From positions 1 to 43,232 of the forward strand of contig CAJYIY010000063.1 of assembly GCA_913775305.1 (NCBI GenBank): a stretch of DNA of 43,232 bases. Direction: 5' to 3'. This stretch comes from an uncultured Erwinia sp. (lineage in GTDB: Bacteria; Pseudomonadota; Gammaproteobacteria; Enterobacterales; Enterobacteriaceae). Under the pieces are notes generated by a model, which saw nothing but the letters and a program-made list of their open reading frames with translations, was not told where the DNA came from and did not search any database. The position numbers and the translations under genes are program-made. The first letter of the stretch is position 1. Each line of letters opens with the position of its first letter. Shown piece after piece: positions 32,953 to 39,860 of the stretch.

Positions 32953-32970
32953 GAACCATCCTGATAGCAA

Positions 32971-32999
32971 TGCAGAGGGGACCCTACGCCCCCTCTGCA
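32971..32999 (-). repeat. Perfect 10-bp hairpin between fasciclin and sigma genes
   Basis: TGCAGAGGGG (32971-32980) and CCCCTCTGCA (32990-32999) pair perfectly with a 9-base loop. Read in the direction of the operon (leftward) no T run follows, so it looks like a partial barrier or an mRNA 3'-end stabiliser that could keep the fasciclin message more abundant than the sigma and anti-sigma message. Function inferred. Confidence 0.65.
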
Positions 33000-33022
33000 C
33001 AAGGTATAGACCCTTTTTAGCG

Positions 33023-33580
33023 TTATGGCATCAGGACAGTATCAATGACGTCAATAGCGCCGTTTTTCTGCTGTACGTCATAGGTACTGATATTCGCGAC
33101 ATTGCCCTGGTTGTCTTTCAGTTGCAGGTTGTGCGGTCCATTTTGCATGACCCACAGCGAAGCACCGTTAACGGTTTTCAGCTCGGCACGCCCATTGCCC
33201 TGTTTGACCTTTTTCTCCAGGGCTTTCATGTCATATTTACCGGCAACGACGTGATAGGTGAGTACGGCGGTCAGTTTACTTTTATTTTCAGGTTTCAGCA
33301 GTGTGTCAACGGTACCGGCCGGCAGTTTGGCGAAAGCCGCATTAGTGGGAGCAAAGACGGTGAAAGGACCGGGACCCTGTAGCGTATCGACCAGTCCGGC
33401 GGCTTTAACTGCGGCGACCAGCGTGGTGTGATCTTTCGAGTTCATCGCATTTTCAACGATATTTTTAGACGGGTACATGGCTGCACCGCCCACCATCACA
33501 GTGTTTTGTGACATCTCAGCCAGAGCGGCAGCGCTAAACAGAAAAGACGCACACAGAGCGGAACGGATGATAGTTTTCAT
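33023..33580 (-). CDS. Secreted fasciclin (FAS1) domain protein
   Basis: A 185-residue exported protein. The ATG at 33580 starts a typical signal peptide (MKTIIRSALCASFLFSAAAL, then AEM), with AGGAA 7 bases upstream. The frame upstream to 33619 lacks signal-like sequence and was not used. A single FAS1 domain follows. Its H1-like block is GPFTVFAPTNAAFAKLPAGT, and its H2-like block is LTYHVVAGKYDMKAL, with a C-terminal NGAIDVIDTVLMP. FAS1 domains mediate adhesion or protein interactions. It lies upstream of the ECF sigma and anti-sigma genes and is probably the main output gene of that system. Confidence 0.92.
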   Translation of the reverse strand: MKTIIRSALCASFLFSAAALAEMSQNTVMVGGAAMYPSKNIVENAMNSKDHTTLVAAVKAAGLVDTLQGPGPFTVFAPTNAAFAKLPAGTVDTLLKPENKSKLTAVLTYHVVAGKYDMKALEKKVKQGNGRAELKTVNGASLWVMQNGPHNLQLKDNQGNVANISTYDVQQKNGAIDVIDTVLMP

Positions 33581-33627
33581 GCTGAATTCCTCAGGTAAGA
33601 GAAGGCGTATTTGCCTCACATGTCTAT

Positions 33628-33654
33628 CTACGTTCAGCGATGAAAAACGGATGC
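33628..33654 (-). promoter_or_regulatory. Candidate ECF sigma-dependent promoter for the fasciclin operon
   Basis: On the minus strand GCATCC (-35, 33654-33649) and CGTAG (-10, 33632-33628) are 16 bases apart. A CATCC-like -35 and a CGT-containing -10 are common in ECF-controlled promoters. It lies about 48 bases before the fasciclin ATG. This suggests the sigma factor activates the operon itself; assigned by pattern only. Confidence 0.45.
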
Positions 33655-33762
33655 AATAAAATGAAAATATTTTTTCGGCGAGCTAAACGCGCGGCAGAAG
33701 TTTGCCGGAGCCAAAATAAATCATGCTAATCTGAAGGAATTCTGACGACAGGAGAGCAGGGT

Positions 33763-34332
33763 ATGCAGTTGCAACAAGGCTGGATTTCGGCGGCCAGAAA
33801 GGTGCCGTCGCCGCATTTTAACCAGCGACCGGATGATGAAAAACCCTCACTGCTGGTGATCCACAACATCAGCCTGCCGCCCGGAGAATTTGGTGGCCCC
33901 TGGATTGACGATCTGTTTACCGGCCAGCTGGATCCCAACGCCCATCCTTATTTTGCTGATATCAGCCACCTTCAGGTTGCCGCCCATTGTCTGATCCGCC
34001 GCGACGGAGAGATTGTGCAGTACGTTCCCTTTCAGCTGCGAGCCTGGCACGCAGGGGTGTCAAACTATCAGGGCCGCGATGCCTGCAATGATTTTTCTGT
34101 CGGTATTGAACTCGAGGGTACCGATACGCTGCCCTATACCGATGCGCAGTATCGATCGCTGCAGGCCGTTACCGAACTGCTGATTGCGGAGTATCCGGCA
34201 ATGGCCCTGAATATCACCGGGCACAGCGATATTGCACCGCAGCGTAAAACCGATCCCGGTCCGGCTTTCGACTGGGCTCGATTCCGCACCGCGCTGGCGC
34301 TGCAAATTCAGGATAAAAAAGAGGGGAGTTAA
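33763..34332 (+). CDS. ampD: 1,6-anhydro-N-acetylmuramyl-L-alanine amidase AmpD
   Basis: Cytoplasmic zinc amidase that cleaves the stem peptide from anhydromuropeptides during wall recycling and so lowers AmpR-dependent beta-lactamase induction where ampC is present. It has 189 residues, against 183 in E. coli; the C-terminus is slightly longer. The zinc ligands are His34 (LLVIHNISLPPGEFGG), His154 (NITGHSDIAP) and Asp164 (KTDPGPAFDWARF), the same numbering as E. coli. ampE starts 3 bases after its stop. Confidence 0.97.
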   Translation: MQLQQGWISAARKVPSPHFNQRPDDEKPSLLVIHNISLPPGEFGGPWIDDLFTGQLDPNAHPYFADISHLQVAAHCLIRRDGEIVQYVPFQLRAWHAGVSNYQGRDACNDFSVGIELEGTDTLPYTDAQYRSLQAVTELLIAEYPAMALNITGHSDIAPQRKTDPGPAFDWARFRTALALQIQDKKEGS

Positions 34333-34335
34333 GGC

Positions 34336-35190
34336 ATGACGTTATTTAGCCTGTTGTTGGTTCTCGGATGGGAGCGCCTGTTTAAGATGGGCGAGCACTG
34401 GCAGCTGGATCATCACCTGATACCACTGTTTCGCCGAATGAAGCATTTCTCTCTGCTGCGTACCGTGCTGATGATGCTGCTGGTCATGGCCGTTGTTGCA
34501 TTACTGATGCTGGCTTTGAAAGGCTGGTTTTTCGGCGTCCCGCTGCTGCTTTTCTGGATCGTCGTTGGCCTGCTGTGTATCGGAGCGGGCTCAGTTCGGC
34601 TCCATTATCACGCTTATCTTCGTGCTGCCAGCCACAATGATGTGCATGCGCATGATGCAATGGCAGAAGAGCTGACCCTGATCCACGGCGTGCCCGGTGA
34701 GTGCAGTGAGCGCGAGTATCTCTGCGAATTACAAAACGCGCTGTTATGGATTAACTATCGGTTCTATCTCGCTCCGCTGTTCTGGTTTGTGGTGGGCGGT
34801 CCATGGGGGCCGATGCTGCTGGCAGGCTATGCTTTCCTGCGTGCCTGGCAGAGCTGGCTGGCACGGCAGCGGGCGCCGCTGATTCGTTCGCAGTCCGGCG
34901 TGGACGCGCTGCTGCACTGGATTGACTGGATCCCGGTGCGGTTGGTTGGAGTGGCTTACGCATTATTGGGGCATGGTGAGCGTGCGCTGCCCGCCTGGCT
35001 GGCTTCACTGGGCGATCGCTATACGCCGCAGTATCAGGTACTGACCCGTCTGGCGCAGTTCTCGCTGGCACGTGACCCGCACCTGGATAAAGTTGAAACG
35101 CCAAGGCTGGCGGTATCACTGGCGAAGAAAGTGTCGCTGGTGCTGGTGGTCGTGGTCGCTTTGCTGACGATTTACGGCACGCTGGTCTGA
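34336..35190 (+). CDS. ampE: Inner-membrane protein AmpE
   Basis: Polytopic inner-membrane protein of uncertain role in muropeptide or beta-lactamase signalling. The 284 residues match E. coli. The N-terminus [22 protein letters not shown]-type block (up to HWQLDHHL) and four hydrophobic segments are visible (near residues 45-62, 68-88, 145-170 and 262-283). It forms an operon with ampD and ends just before a strong bidirectional hairpin. Confidence 0.95.
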   Translation: MTLFSLLLVLGWERLFKMGEHWQLDHHLIPLFRRMKHFSLLRTVLMMLLVMAVVALLMLALKGWFFGVPLLLFWIVVGLLCIGAGSVRLHYHAYLRAASHNDVHAHDAMAEELTLIHGVPGECSEREYLCELQNALLWINYRFYLAPLFWFVVGGPWGPMLLAGYAFLRAWQSWLARQRAPLIRSQSGVDALLHWIDWIPVRLVGVAYALLGHGERALPAWLASLGDRYTPQYQVLTRLAQFSLARDPHLDKVETPRLAVSLAKKVSLVLVVVVALLTIYGTLV

Positions 35191-35209
35191 GTGGTTTTGC
35201 GCTAATAAT

Positions 35210-35244
35210 AATCAGGCCAGCATTGCTGGCCTGATTGCGTTTTT
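35210..35244. terminator. Terminator between ampE and aroP
   Basis: An 11-bp perfect stem, AATCAGGCCAG (35210-35220) with CTGGCCTGATT (35226-35236), has a 5-base loop. Rightward it is followed by GCG and five T residues, so it terminates ampDE. Leftward it is followed by TTATTATTA, so it probably also ends the convergent aroP transcript. Confidence 0.85.
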
Positions 35245-35253
35245 ACGAGGCGA

Positions 35254-36609
35254 TTACGCCTTGCGGGTTCGGTTCTTCAGCCAGTAGCCGATGGCCAGAA
35301 TCAGGATCCAAACCGGAATCAGCCAGACCGAGATAGCCATACCCGGGGTGATGGCCATCAGCACCAGAATTCCGGCGAGGAAAATCAGGCAGATCCAGTT
35401 ACCCAGCGGATACAGCAGGGCCGGGAAGCGCGTTTTTACGCCCTGCTGATCTTTCTTACGACGGAACTTGATGTGCGCCATGCTGATCATCGCCCAGTTA
35501 ATCACCAGAGCGGAAACCACCAGAGCCATCAGCAGGCCAAAGGCCTCACCCGGCATCAGATAGTTCAACACCACGCAAAGCGCAGTGGCGATAGCGGAGA
35601 ACAAAATCGAAATGACCGGCACACCGCGACCATCAACTTTGAGCAGGGCTTTCGGGGCGTTGCCCTGCTGAGCCAGACCGAACAGCATACGGCTGTTGCA
35701 ATACACGCAGCTGTTATAGACCGACAGCGCGGCGGTAAGAATAACGATGTTCAGTGCGTTAGCCACCAGAGCATCGCCCAGTTCGTGGAAGATCAGTACG
35801 AACGGGCTGGTATCCGGCGTGACGCGGACCCACGGCAGCAGCGAGAGCAGCACGGCCAGTGACCCGATATAGAAGATCAGGATACGCCACAGCACCTGAT
35901 TAGTGGCTTTAGGAATACTGGTTTCCGGGTTGTCCGCTTCTGCTGCAGTAATGCCGACCAGTTCGAGACCACCGAAGGAGAACATGATGATAGCCATCAT
36001 CATAACCAGCCCGGTAAAGCCGTTCGGCAGGAAGCCCCCCTGATCCCAGAGGTTGCGCACGGTCGCCTGTGGGCCGCCGTTGCCGCTGAACAGCAGCCAG
36101 CCGCCAAACAGGATCATACCGATTACCGCCACCACTTTAACAATGGCAAACCAGAACTCCATTTCCCCGAATACTTTAACGTTGGTCAGGTTGATGGCGT
36201 TGATCAGTACAAAGAAGGCGGCGGCGGACATCCAGGTGGGCACATCCGGATACCAGAACTGAATGTATTTACCGACGGCGGTTAGTTCAGCCATGGCAAC
36301 CAGCACGTAGAGTACCCAGTAGTTCCAGCCGGAAGCAAAACCGGCGAAGTTACCCCAGTATTTGTAAGCGAAATGGCTGAATGAACCGGCGACCGGCTCT
36401 TCCACCACCATCTCTCCCAGCTGGCGCATGATCAAAAATGCAATAAATCCGGCAATCGCGTACCCCAGAATCACGCCTGGTCCGGCAGATTGAATAACAG
36501 ACGCACTGCCCAAAAACAGGCCGGTACCCACGGCCCCACCCAACGCGATCAGCTGGATGTGGCGGTTTTTCAGGCCACGGTGCAGCGTTTCGCCCTGCTG
36601 TTGTCCCAT
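35254..36609 (-). CDS. aroP: Aromatic amino acid permease AroP
   Basis: Proton-coupled importer of Phe, Tyr and Trp of the APC superfamily; 12 membrane segments. The ATG at 36609 (MGQQQGETLHRGLKNRHIQL) gives 451 residues, with TGAGG 6 bases upstream. The ATG at 36621 was rejected because that binding site would lie within the coding sequence. The APC signature IALGGAVGTGLFLGSA and SFGGLELVGITAAEADNPE are intact, and the sequence is close to recalled E. coli AroP (457 residues) throughout. It occupies the usual ampE-aroP-pdhR position. A second, very similar permease lies upstream on the same strand. Confidence 0.94.
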   Translation of the reverse strand: MGQQQGETLHRGLKNRHIQLIALGGAVGTGLFLGSASVIQSAGPGVILGYAIAGFIAFLIMRQLGEMVVEEPVAGSFSHFAYKYWGNFAGFASGWNYWVLYVLVAMAELTAVGKYIQFWYPDVPTWMSAAAFFVLINAINLTNVKVFGEMEFWFAIVKVVAVIGMILFGGWLLFSGNGGPQATVRNLWDQGGFLPNGFTGLVMMMAIIMFSFGGLELVGITAAEADNPETSIPKATNQVLWRILIFYIGSLAVLLSLLPWVRVTPDTSPFVLIFHELGDALVANALNIVILTAALSVYNSCVYCNSRMLFGLAQQGNAPKALLKVDGRGVPVISILFSAIATALCVVLNYLMPGEAFGLLMALVVSALVINWAMISMAHIKFRRKKDQQGVKTRFPALLYPLGNWICLIFLAGILVLMAITPGMAISVWLIPVWILILAIGYWLKNRTRKA

Positions 36610-36668
36610 GTCTAACCTCATGATGTTTTATTATTTTTTCTTCTTCTCAGCATGCCCTGTCGTCATAC

Positions 36669-36711
36669 TGTTTCGAAAAGTTTACGTTTTTAGTGTAAGT
36701 AAATATGAGCC
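36669..36711 (-). promoter_or_regulatory. Candidate TyrR boxes of aroP
   Basis: On the + strand TGTTTC-N6-TTTACG (36669-36686) matches the TyrR box TGTAAA-N6-TTTACA at 8 of 12 positions and keeps the invariant G and C. A weaker match (TGTAAG-N6-TGAGCC, 36694-36711) lies 25 bases away centre to centre. Both sit downstream of the candidate aroP promoter, as in E. coli aroP. Confidence 0.45.
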
Positions 36712-36730
36712 AGAACGTAGCCTCAGGAAG

Positions 36731-36759
36731 AGAATAGTGTTATATGCAGAGGTTTGCAC
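36731..36759 (-). promoter_or_regulatory. Candidate promoter of aroP
   Basis: On the minus strand GTGCAA and TATTCT are 17 bases apart. The same two elements with the same spacing and flanks (CACTATTCTCT) occur in front of the second permease, which supports function. The rest of the 36610-37050 gap holds nothing else I can support; no clear terminator follows the second permease gene. Confidence 0.5.
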
Positions 36760-37050
36760 TCGATTTCTGTGCCTTACGCGCAGAAATGACTAAATAAGCA
36801 GCGTGCTGTCTCATTTTTTACTGTCTATGTTTTGTCACAAATTGGTGCAAATGACGAATAACATTCTCTTATGGCCGACAGGAGATATTGACGATCATCC
36901 GCAGTGAAAAATGGCAGCCTGGTCTGTGATGTGCTGCTTCTGTGATGATCAAGCGGGCGGCTGTCTCATCGGAGCATTTGCCGCGCTGGGCGTACAGGGG
37001 AATTAGTCTTCACCCTGCGTTGCCCGGGCTTTTCCGGCACCGATAACGTT

Positions 37051-38406
37051 TTACGCCTTCACTGAACGGCGCTTAAAGACATAGCCAATCGCCAGAATGG
37101 CGATCCACACCGGAATCAACCACACGGAAATCGCCATGCCCGGCGTCATCGCCATAATCACCAGCACGCAGGCCATAAAGGCCAGGCACAGCCAGTTGCC
37201 GAAAGGATAGAACAGCGCCTTGAAGCGGGGTTCTGTTCCCTGCTGGTTAGCGCGCTTGCGGAAACGCAGATGCGCCAGACTGATCATCGCCCAGTTAATA
37301 ATCAAGGTGGAAACCACCAGTGACATCAGCAGAGCAAACGCTTCGCCCGGCATCAGATAGTTGATCAGCACGCCGACAGCCGCCGCGGCAGCAGAAATCA
37401 GAATGGCGTTAACCGGTACGCCACGGCGATCGACCTTCATCAGCGCCTTGGGTGCATTACCCTGTTGCGCCAGCCCGAACAGCATACGGCTGTTGCTGTA
37501 AACACAGCTGTTGTAAACCGACAGCGCGGCGGTCAGGATCACCACGTTAAGGGCATTCGCCACCAGCCCATCACCCAGCTCGTGGAAAATCAGGACGAAC
37601 GGGCTGGTGTTTTCGGTAATACGGGTCCACGGCATCAGTGACAGCAGCACGGTTAGCGAACCAATATAGAAGACCAGAATGCGCCCCAGTACCTGGTTGA
37701 TCGCCCTGGGAATGCTCTTCTCTGGATTCTCGGCTTCTGCCGCGGTCAGGCCGATCATCTCCAGGCCTCCAAAGGAGAACATAATGATCGCCATCATCAT
37801 CACCAGCCCGTGCAGGCCGTTCGGCATAAAGCCACCGTGATCCCAAAGGTTACTTATCGTCGCCTGCGGGCCGCCGTTGCCGCTGAACAGCAGCCAGCCG
37901 CCAAAGGCGATCATCGCCACTACCGCCACAACCTTAATAATCGCGAACCAAAATTCCAGCTCGCCAAAAACCTTCACATTGGTCAGGTTGATGGCGTTGA
38001 TCAGAACAAAGCACACCGCAGCGCTGACCCAGGTTGGGATCTCCGGATACCAGAACTGGATATATTTGCCAACGGCGGTCAGCTCGGCCATGGCGACCAG
38101 CACGTAGAGCGCCCAGTTGTTCCAGCCGGATGCCAGCCCGGCAAACGGGCCCCAGTATTTATGCGCGAAGTGGCTGAAGCTACCGGCAACGGGCTCTTCA
38201 ACGATCATCTCACCCATCTGGCGCATAATCAGAAAGGCAATAATACCGGCGATGGCATAGCCCAGAATGACCGCAGGGCCGGCTGATTTAATGACCGATG
38301 CGCTGCCCAGAAACAGGCCGGTGCCCACGGCGCCGCCCAATGCGATCAGCTGTATATGGCGGTTTTTCAACCCGCGATGCAGCGTTTCGCCCTGCTGATG
38401 TTTCAT
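37051..38406 (-). CDS. Second AroP-type aromatic amino acid permease
   Basis: A 451-residue APC-family permease, a tandem paralogue of the neighbouring aroP. The N-terminus MKHQQGETLHRGLKNRHIQL and most membrane segments are shared, with scattered substitutions such as FSFGGLEMIGLTAAEAENPE for the LELVGITAAEADNPE version. AGGAAGAG stands just before the ATG. The 12-segment topology is complete, with no frameshift. Substrate range is probably aromatic amino acids, but the substitutions could narrow or shift it. The upstream region shares promoter and TyrR-like elements with aroP. Confidence 0.9.
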   Translation of the reverse strand: MKHQQGETLHRGLKNRHIQLIALGGAVGTGLFLGSASVIKSAGPAVILGYAIAGIIAFLIMRQMGEMIVEEPVAGSFSHFAHKYWGPFAGLASGWNNWALYVLVAMAELTAVGKYIQFWYPEIPTWVSAAVCFVLINAINLTNVKVFGELEFWFAIIKVVAVVAMIAFGGWLLFSGNGGPQATISNLWDHGGFMPNGLHGLVMMMAIIMFSFGGLEMIGLTAAEAENPEKSIPRAINQVLGRILVFYIGSLTVLLSLMPWTRITENTSPFVLIFHELGDGLVANALNVVILTAALSVYNSCVYSNSRMLFGLAQQGNAPKALMKVDRRGVPVNAILISAAAAAVGVLINYLMPGEAFALLMSLVVSTLIINWAMISLAHLRFRKRANQQGTEPRFKALFYPFGNWLCLAFMACVLVIMAMTPGMAISVWLIPVWIAILAIGYVFKRRSVKA

Positions 38407-38464
38407 ACTCTTCCTCGTGATTCTTTTTTTTATTGATGTCTGCCAAAAGGGTTGAATCTAATAA

Positions 38465-38482
38465 CGTACTGAAATGTTTACA
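38465..38482 (-). promoter_or_regulatory. Candidate TyrR box of the second permease
   Basis: On the + strand CGTACT-N6-TTTACA matches the TyrR consensus at 9 of 12 positions, with a perfect TTTACA half and the invariant G and C. It lies the same distance downstream of its candidate promoter as the equivalent box of aroP does. Confidence 0.5.
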
Positions 38483-38525
38483 CTTGTCGATGCAGTAAAT
38501 GCTGGCTGCATCTGGCGTCGGGCAG

Positions 38526-38554
38526 AGAATAGTGGCATGCGAGGGGCTTTGCAC
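38526..38554 (-). promoter_or_regulatory. Candidate promoter of the second permease
   Basis: GTGCAA and TATTCT on the minus strand, 17 bases apart, match the aroP promoter elements. The 38407-38906 gap otherwise holds the TyrR-like box and, at its right end, the pdhR promoter and operator. Nothing else was recognised between about 38560 and 38830. Confidence 0.5.
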
Positions 38555-38834
38555 TTCCTTTCTCATTCTGTGCGACATTGTGATTAAAAAAACACCGATC
38601 GCACCGGAGGTATGCATAACAATTTCAGGGAGCAGCATAAAGGAAATGGCTAAACGCATTTGGCGCCATTCATGGGGGTTTTTCAACTAAGCTGCTGCCG
38701 TGTTTCAAAAAAGTTTTAATAAATAACATTTATTGTGCATTCGGGGCGCCGAGAAAAATGCAGTTTATCTCTTGCCGGGAACGAGACAAGGGTCTGGTTT
38801 CGCCGGGTTGTCATATAGACATCAGGTGAATACT

Positions 38835-38863
38835 TTGTTACTTTACGGGCACCTTTTTTAAAT
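38835..38863 (+). promoter_or_regulatory. Candidate sigma-70 promoter of pdhR-aceEF
   Basis: TTGTTA (38835-38840) and TTAAAT (38858-38863) are 17 bases apart. The -10 overlaps the first bases of the PdhR operator, so a bound repressor would block polymerase. Confidence 0.65.
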
Positions 38864-38877
38864 TGGTATTACCAATT
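38861..38877 (+). promoter_or_regulatory. PdhR operator
   Basis: AATTGGTATTACCAATT is a perfect 7-bp dyad around a 3-base centre. It matches the known PdhR site core ATTGGTnnnACCAAT. It lies 29 bases before the pdhR start codon and implies pyruvate-responsive autoregulation of pdhR-aceEF. Confidence 0.9.
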
Positions 38878-38906
38878 AACTCTGGCACATCGTAGAAGAA
38901 GGGATA

Positions 38907-39671
38907 ATGGCTTACAGTAAGATTCGCCAACCAAAGCTCTCTGACGCCATCGAACAGCAGCTTGAATCCCTGATTATGGAAGGGACGTTGCGTCCCGGTG
39001 AGAAATTACTGCCCGAGCGTGAGCTGGCCGTGCAGTTTGATGTCTCCCGACCTTCCCTGCGAGAAGCTATCCAGCGCCTGGAAGCAAAAGGTCTGCTGCT
39101 GCGTCGTCAGGGAGGCGGCACCTTCGTCCAGAAAACCCTGTGGCAAAGCCTGAGCGATCCGCTTATTGAACTACTTGCTGGCCATCCTGAATCTCAGTTC
39201 GATCTCCTGGAAACGCGCCATGCGCTGGAAGGGATCGCCGCTTATTATGCCGCTCTTCGCGGTACAGACGACGATATTGCGCGTATACAGCAGTGCCATC
39301 TGCAAATTCAGACCGCTCAGGATAGTGGCGATCTGGACGCAGAAGCCGGGGCGGTAATGCAGTATCAGATTGCTGTCACAGAAGCCGCACATAATGTGGT
39401 GTTGCTGCATCTGCTACGCAGTATGGGCCCTATGCTGGAACAGAACGTAAGACAAAACTTCGAGTTGCTCTACTCGCGTCGGGAGATGCTGGTGAAAGTG
39501 AGCGAACATCGCGCCAGTGTTTTTCAGGCGATTGTGGCGCGCGAACCGGAACAGGCTCGCGAAGCTTCACATCGCCACCTGGCGTTTATCGAGGAAATAT
39601 TGCTGGACAGAAGTCGGGAGCAGAGCCGTAGAGAGCGCTCCCTTCGACGTTTACAGCAACGTAGGGAATAA
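38907..39671 (+). CDS. pdhR: Pyruvate dehydrogenase complex repressor PdhR
   Basis: GntR/FadR-family repressor released by pyruvate. The 254 residues match E. coli. The N-terminal winged helix ([20 protein letters not shown], then [20 protein letters not shown]) is near residues 9-68. A FadR-like C-terminal ligand domain with [16 protein letters not shown] and [17 protein letters not shown] follows. It is autoregulated through the operator directly upstream and precedes aceE. Confidence 0.97.
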   Translation: MAYSKIRQPKLSDAIEQQLESLIMEGTLRPGEKLLPERELAVQFDVSRPSLREAIQRLEAKGLLLRRQGGGTFVQKTLWQSLSDPLIELLAGHPESQFDLLETRHALEGIAAYYAALRGTDDDIARIQQCHLQIQTAQDSGDLDAEAGAVMQYQIAVTEAAHNVVLLHLLRSMGPMLEQNVRQNFELLYSRREMLVKVSEHRASVFQAIVAREPEQAREASHRHLAFIEEILLDRSREQSRRERSLRRLQQRRE

Positions 39672-39769
39672 CGTAAGGACGCGCGTAAAGATTACGCGGC
39701 ACCATACCTGAAACCACTGGCGTAACGGCTAACACAGCGCCAGCACCAGGGACGCAGGGTATAAACGAC

Positions 39770-39818
39770 GAGCCTGTCTCTTTGCCTTCTGAATGACAGA
39801 AAGCAAAGAGACAGGCTC
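39770..39818 (+). repeat. Long perfect hairpin in the pdhR-aceE gap
   Basis: GAGCCTGTCTCTTTGC (39770-39785) and GCAAAGAGACAGGCTC (39803-39818) pair perfectly over 16 bp. After one C-A mismatch, a further 5-bp stem (TTCTG/CAGAA) closes on the loop AATGA. No T run follows, so it is not a standard terminator. It ends 42 bases before the aceE start codon. As RNA it could be an RNase III site, a 5' stabiliser of aceEF mRNA, or a degenerate small palindromic repeat element. Confidence 0.9.
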
Positions 39819-39860
39819 CAGACAATTCAACGTATTAGACACAGATAAGGAATACCCCCC

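Noticed and set aside
32953-33000. N-terminal extension of the ECF sigma factor (start at 33000)
   Set aside because: The start would lie at the base of the hairpin with no binding site; the ATG at 32952 has AGGA at good spacing.
36770-37050. Small gene between the two permeases
   Set aside because: Only very short frames without a ribosome binding site or recognisable sequence.
39770-39818. Intrinsic terminator between pdhR and aceE
   Set aside because: Strong stem but no T tract; aceEF are expected to be partly transcribed from the pdhR promoter.
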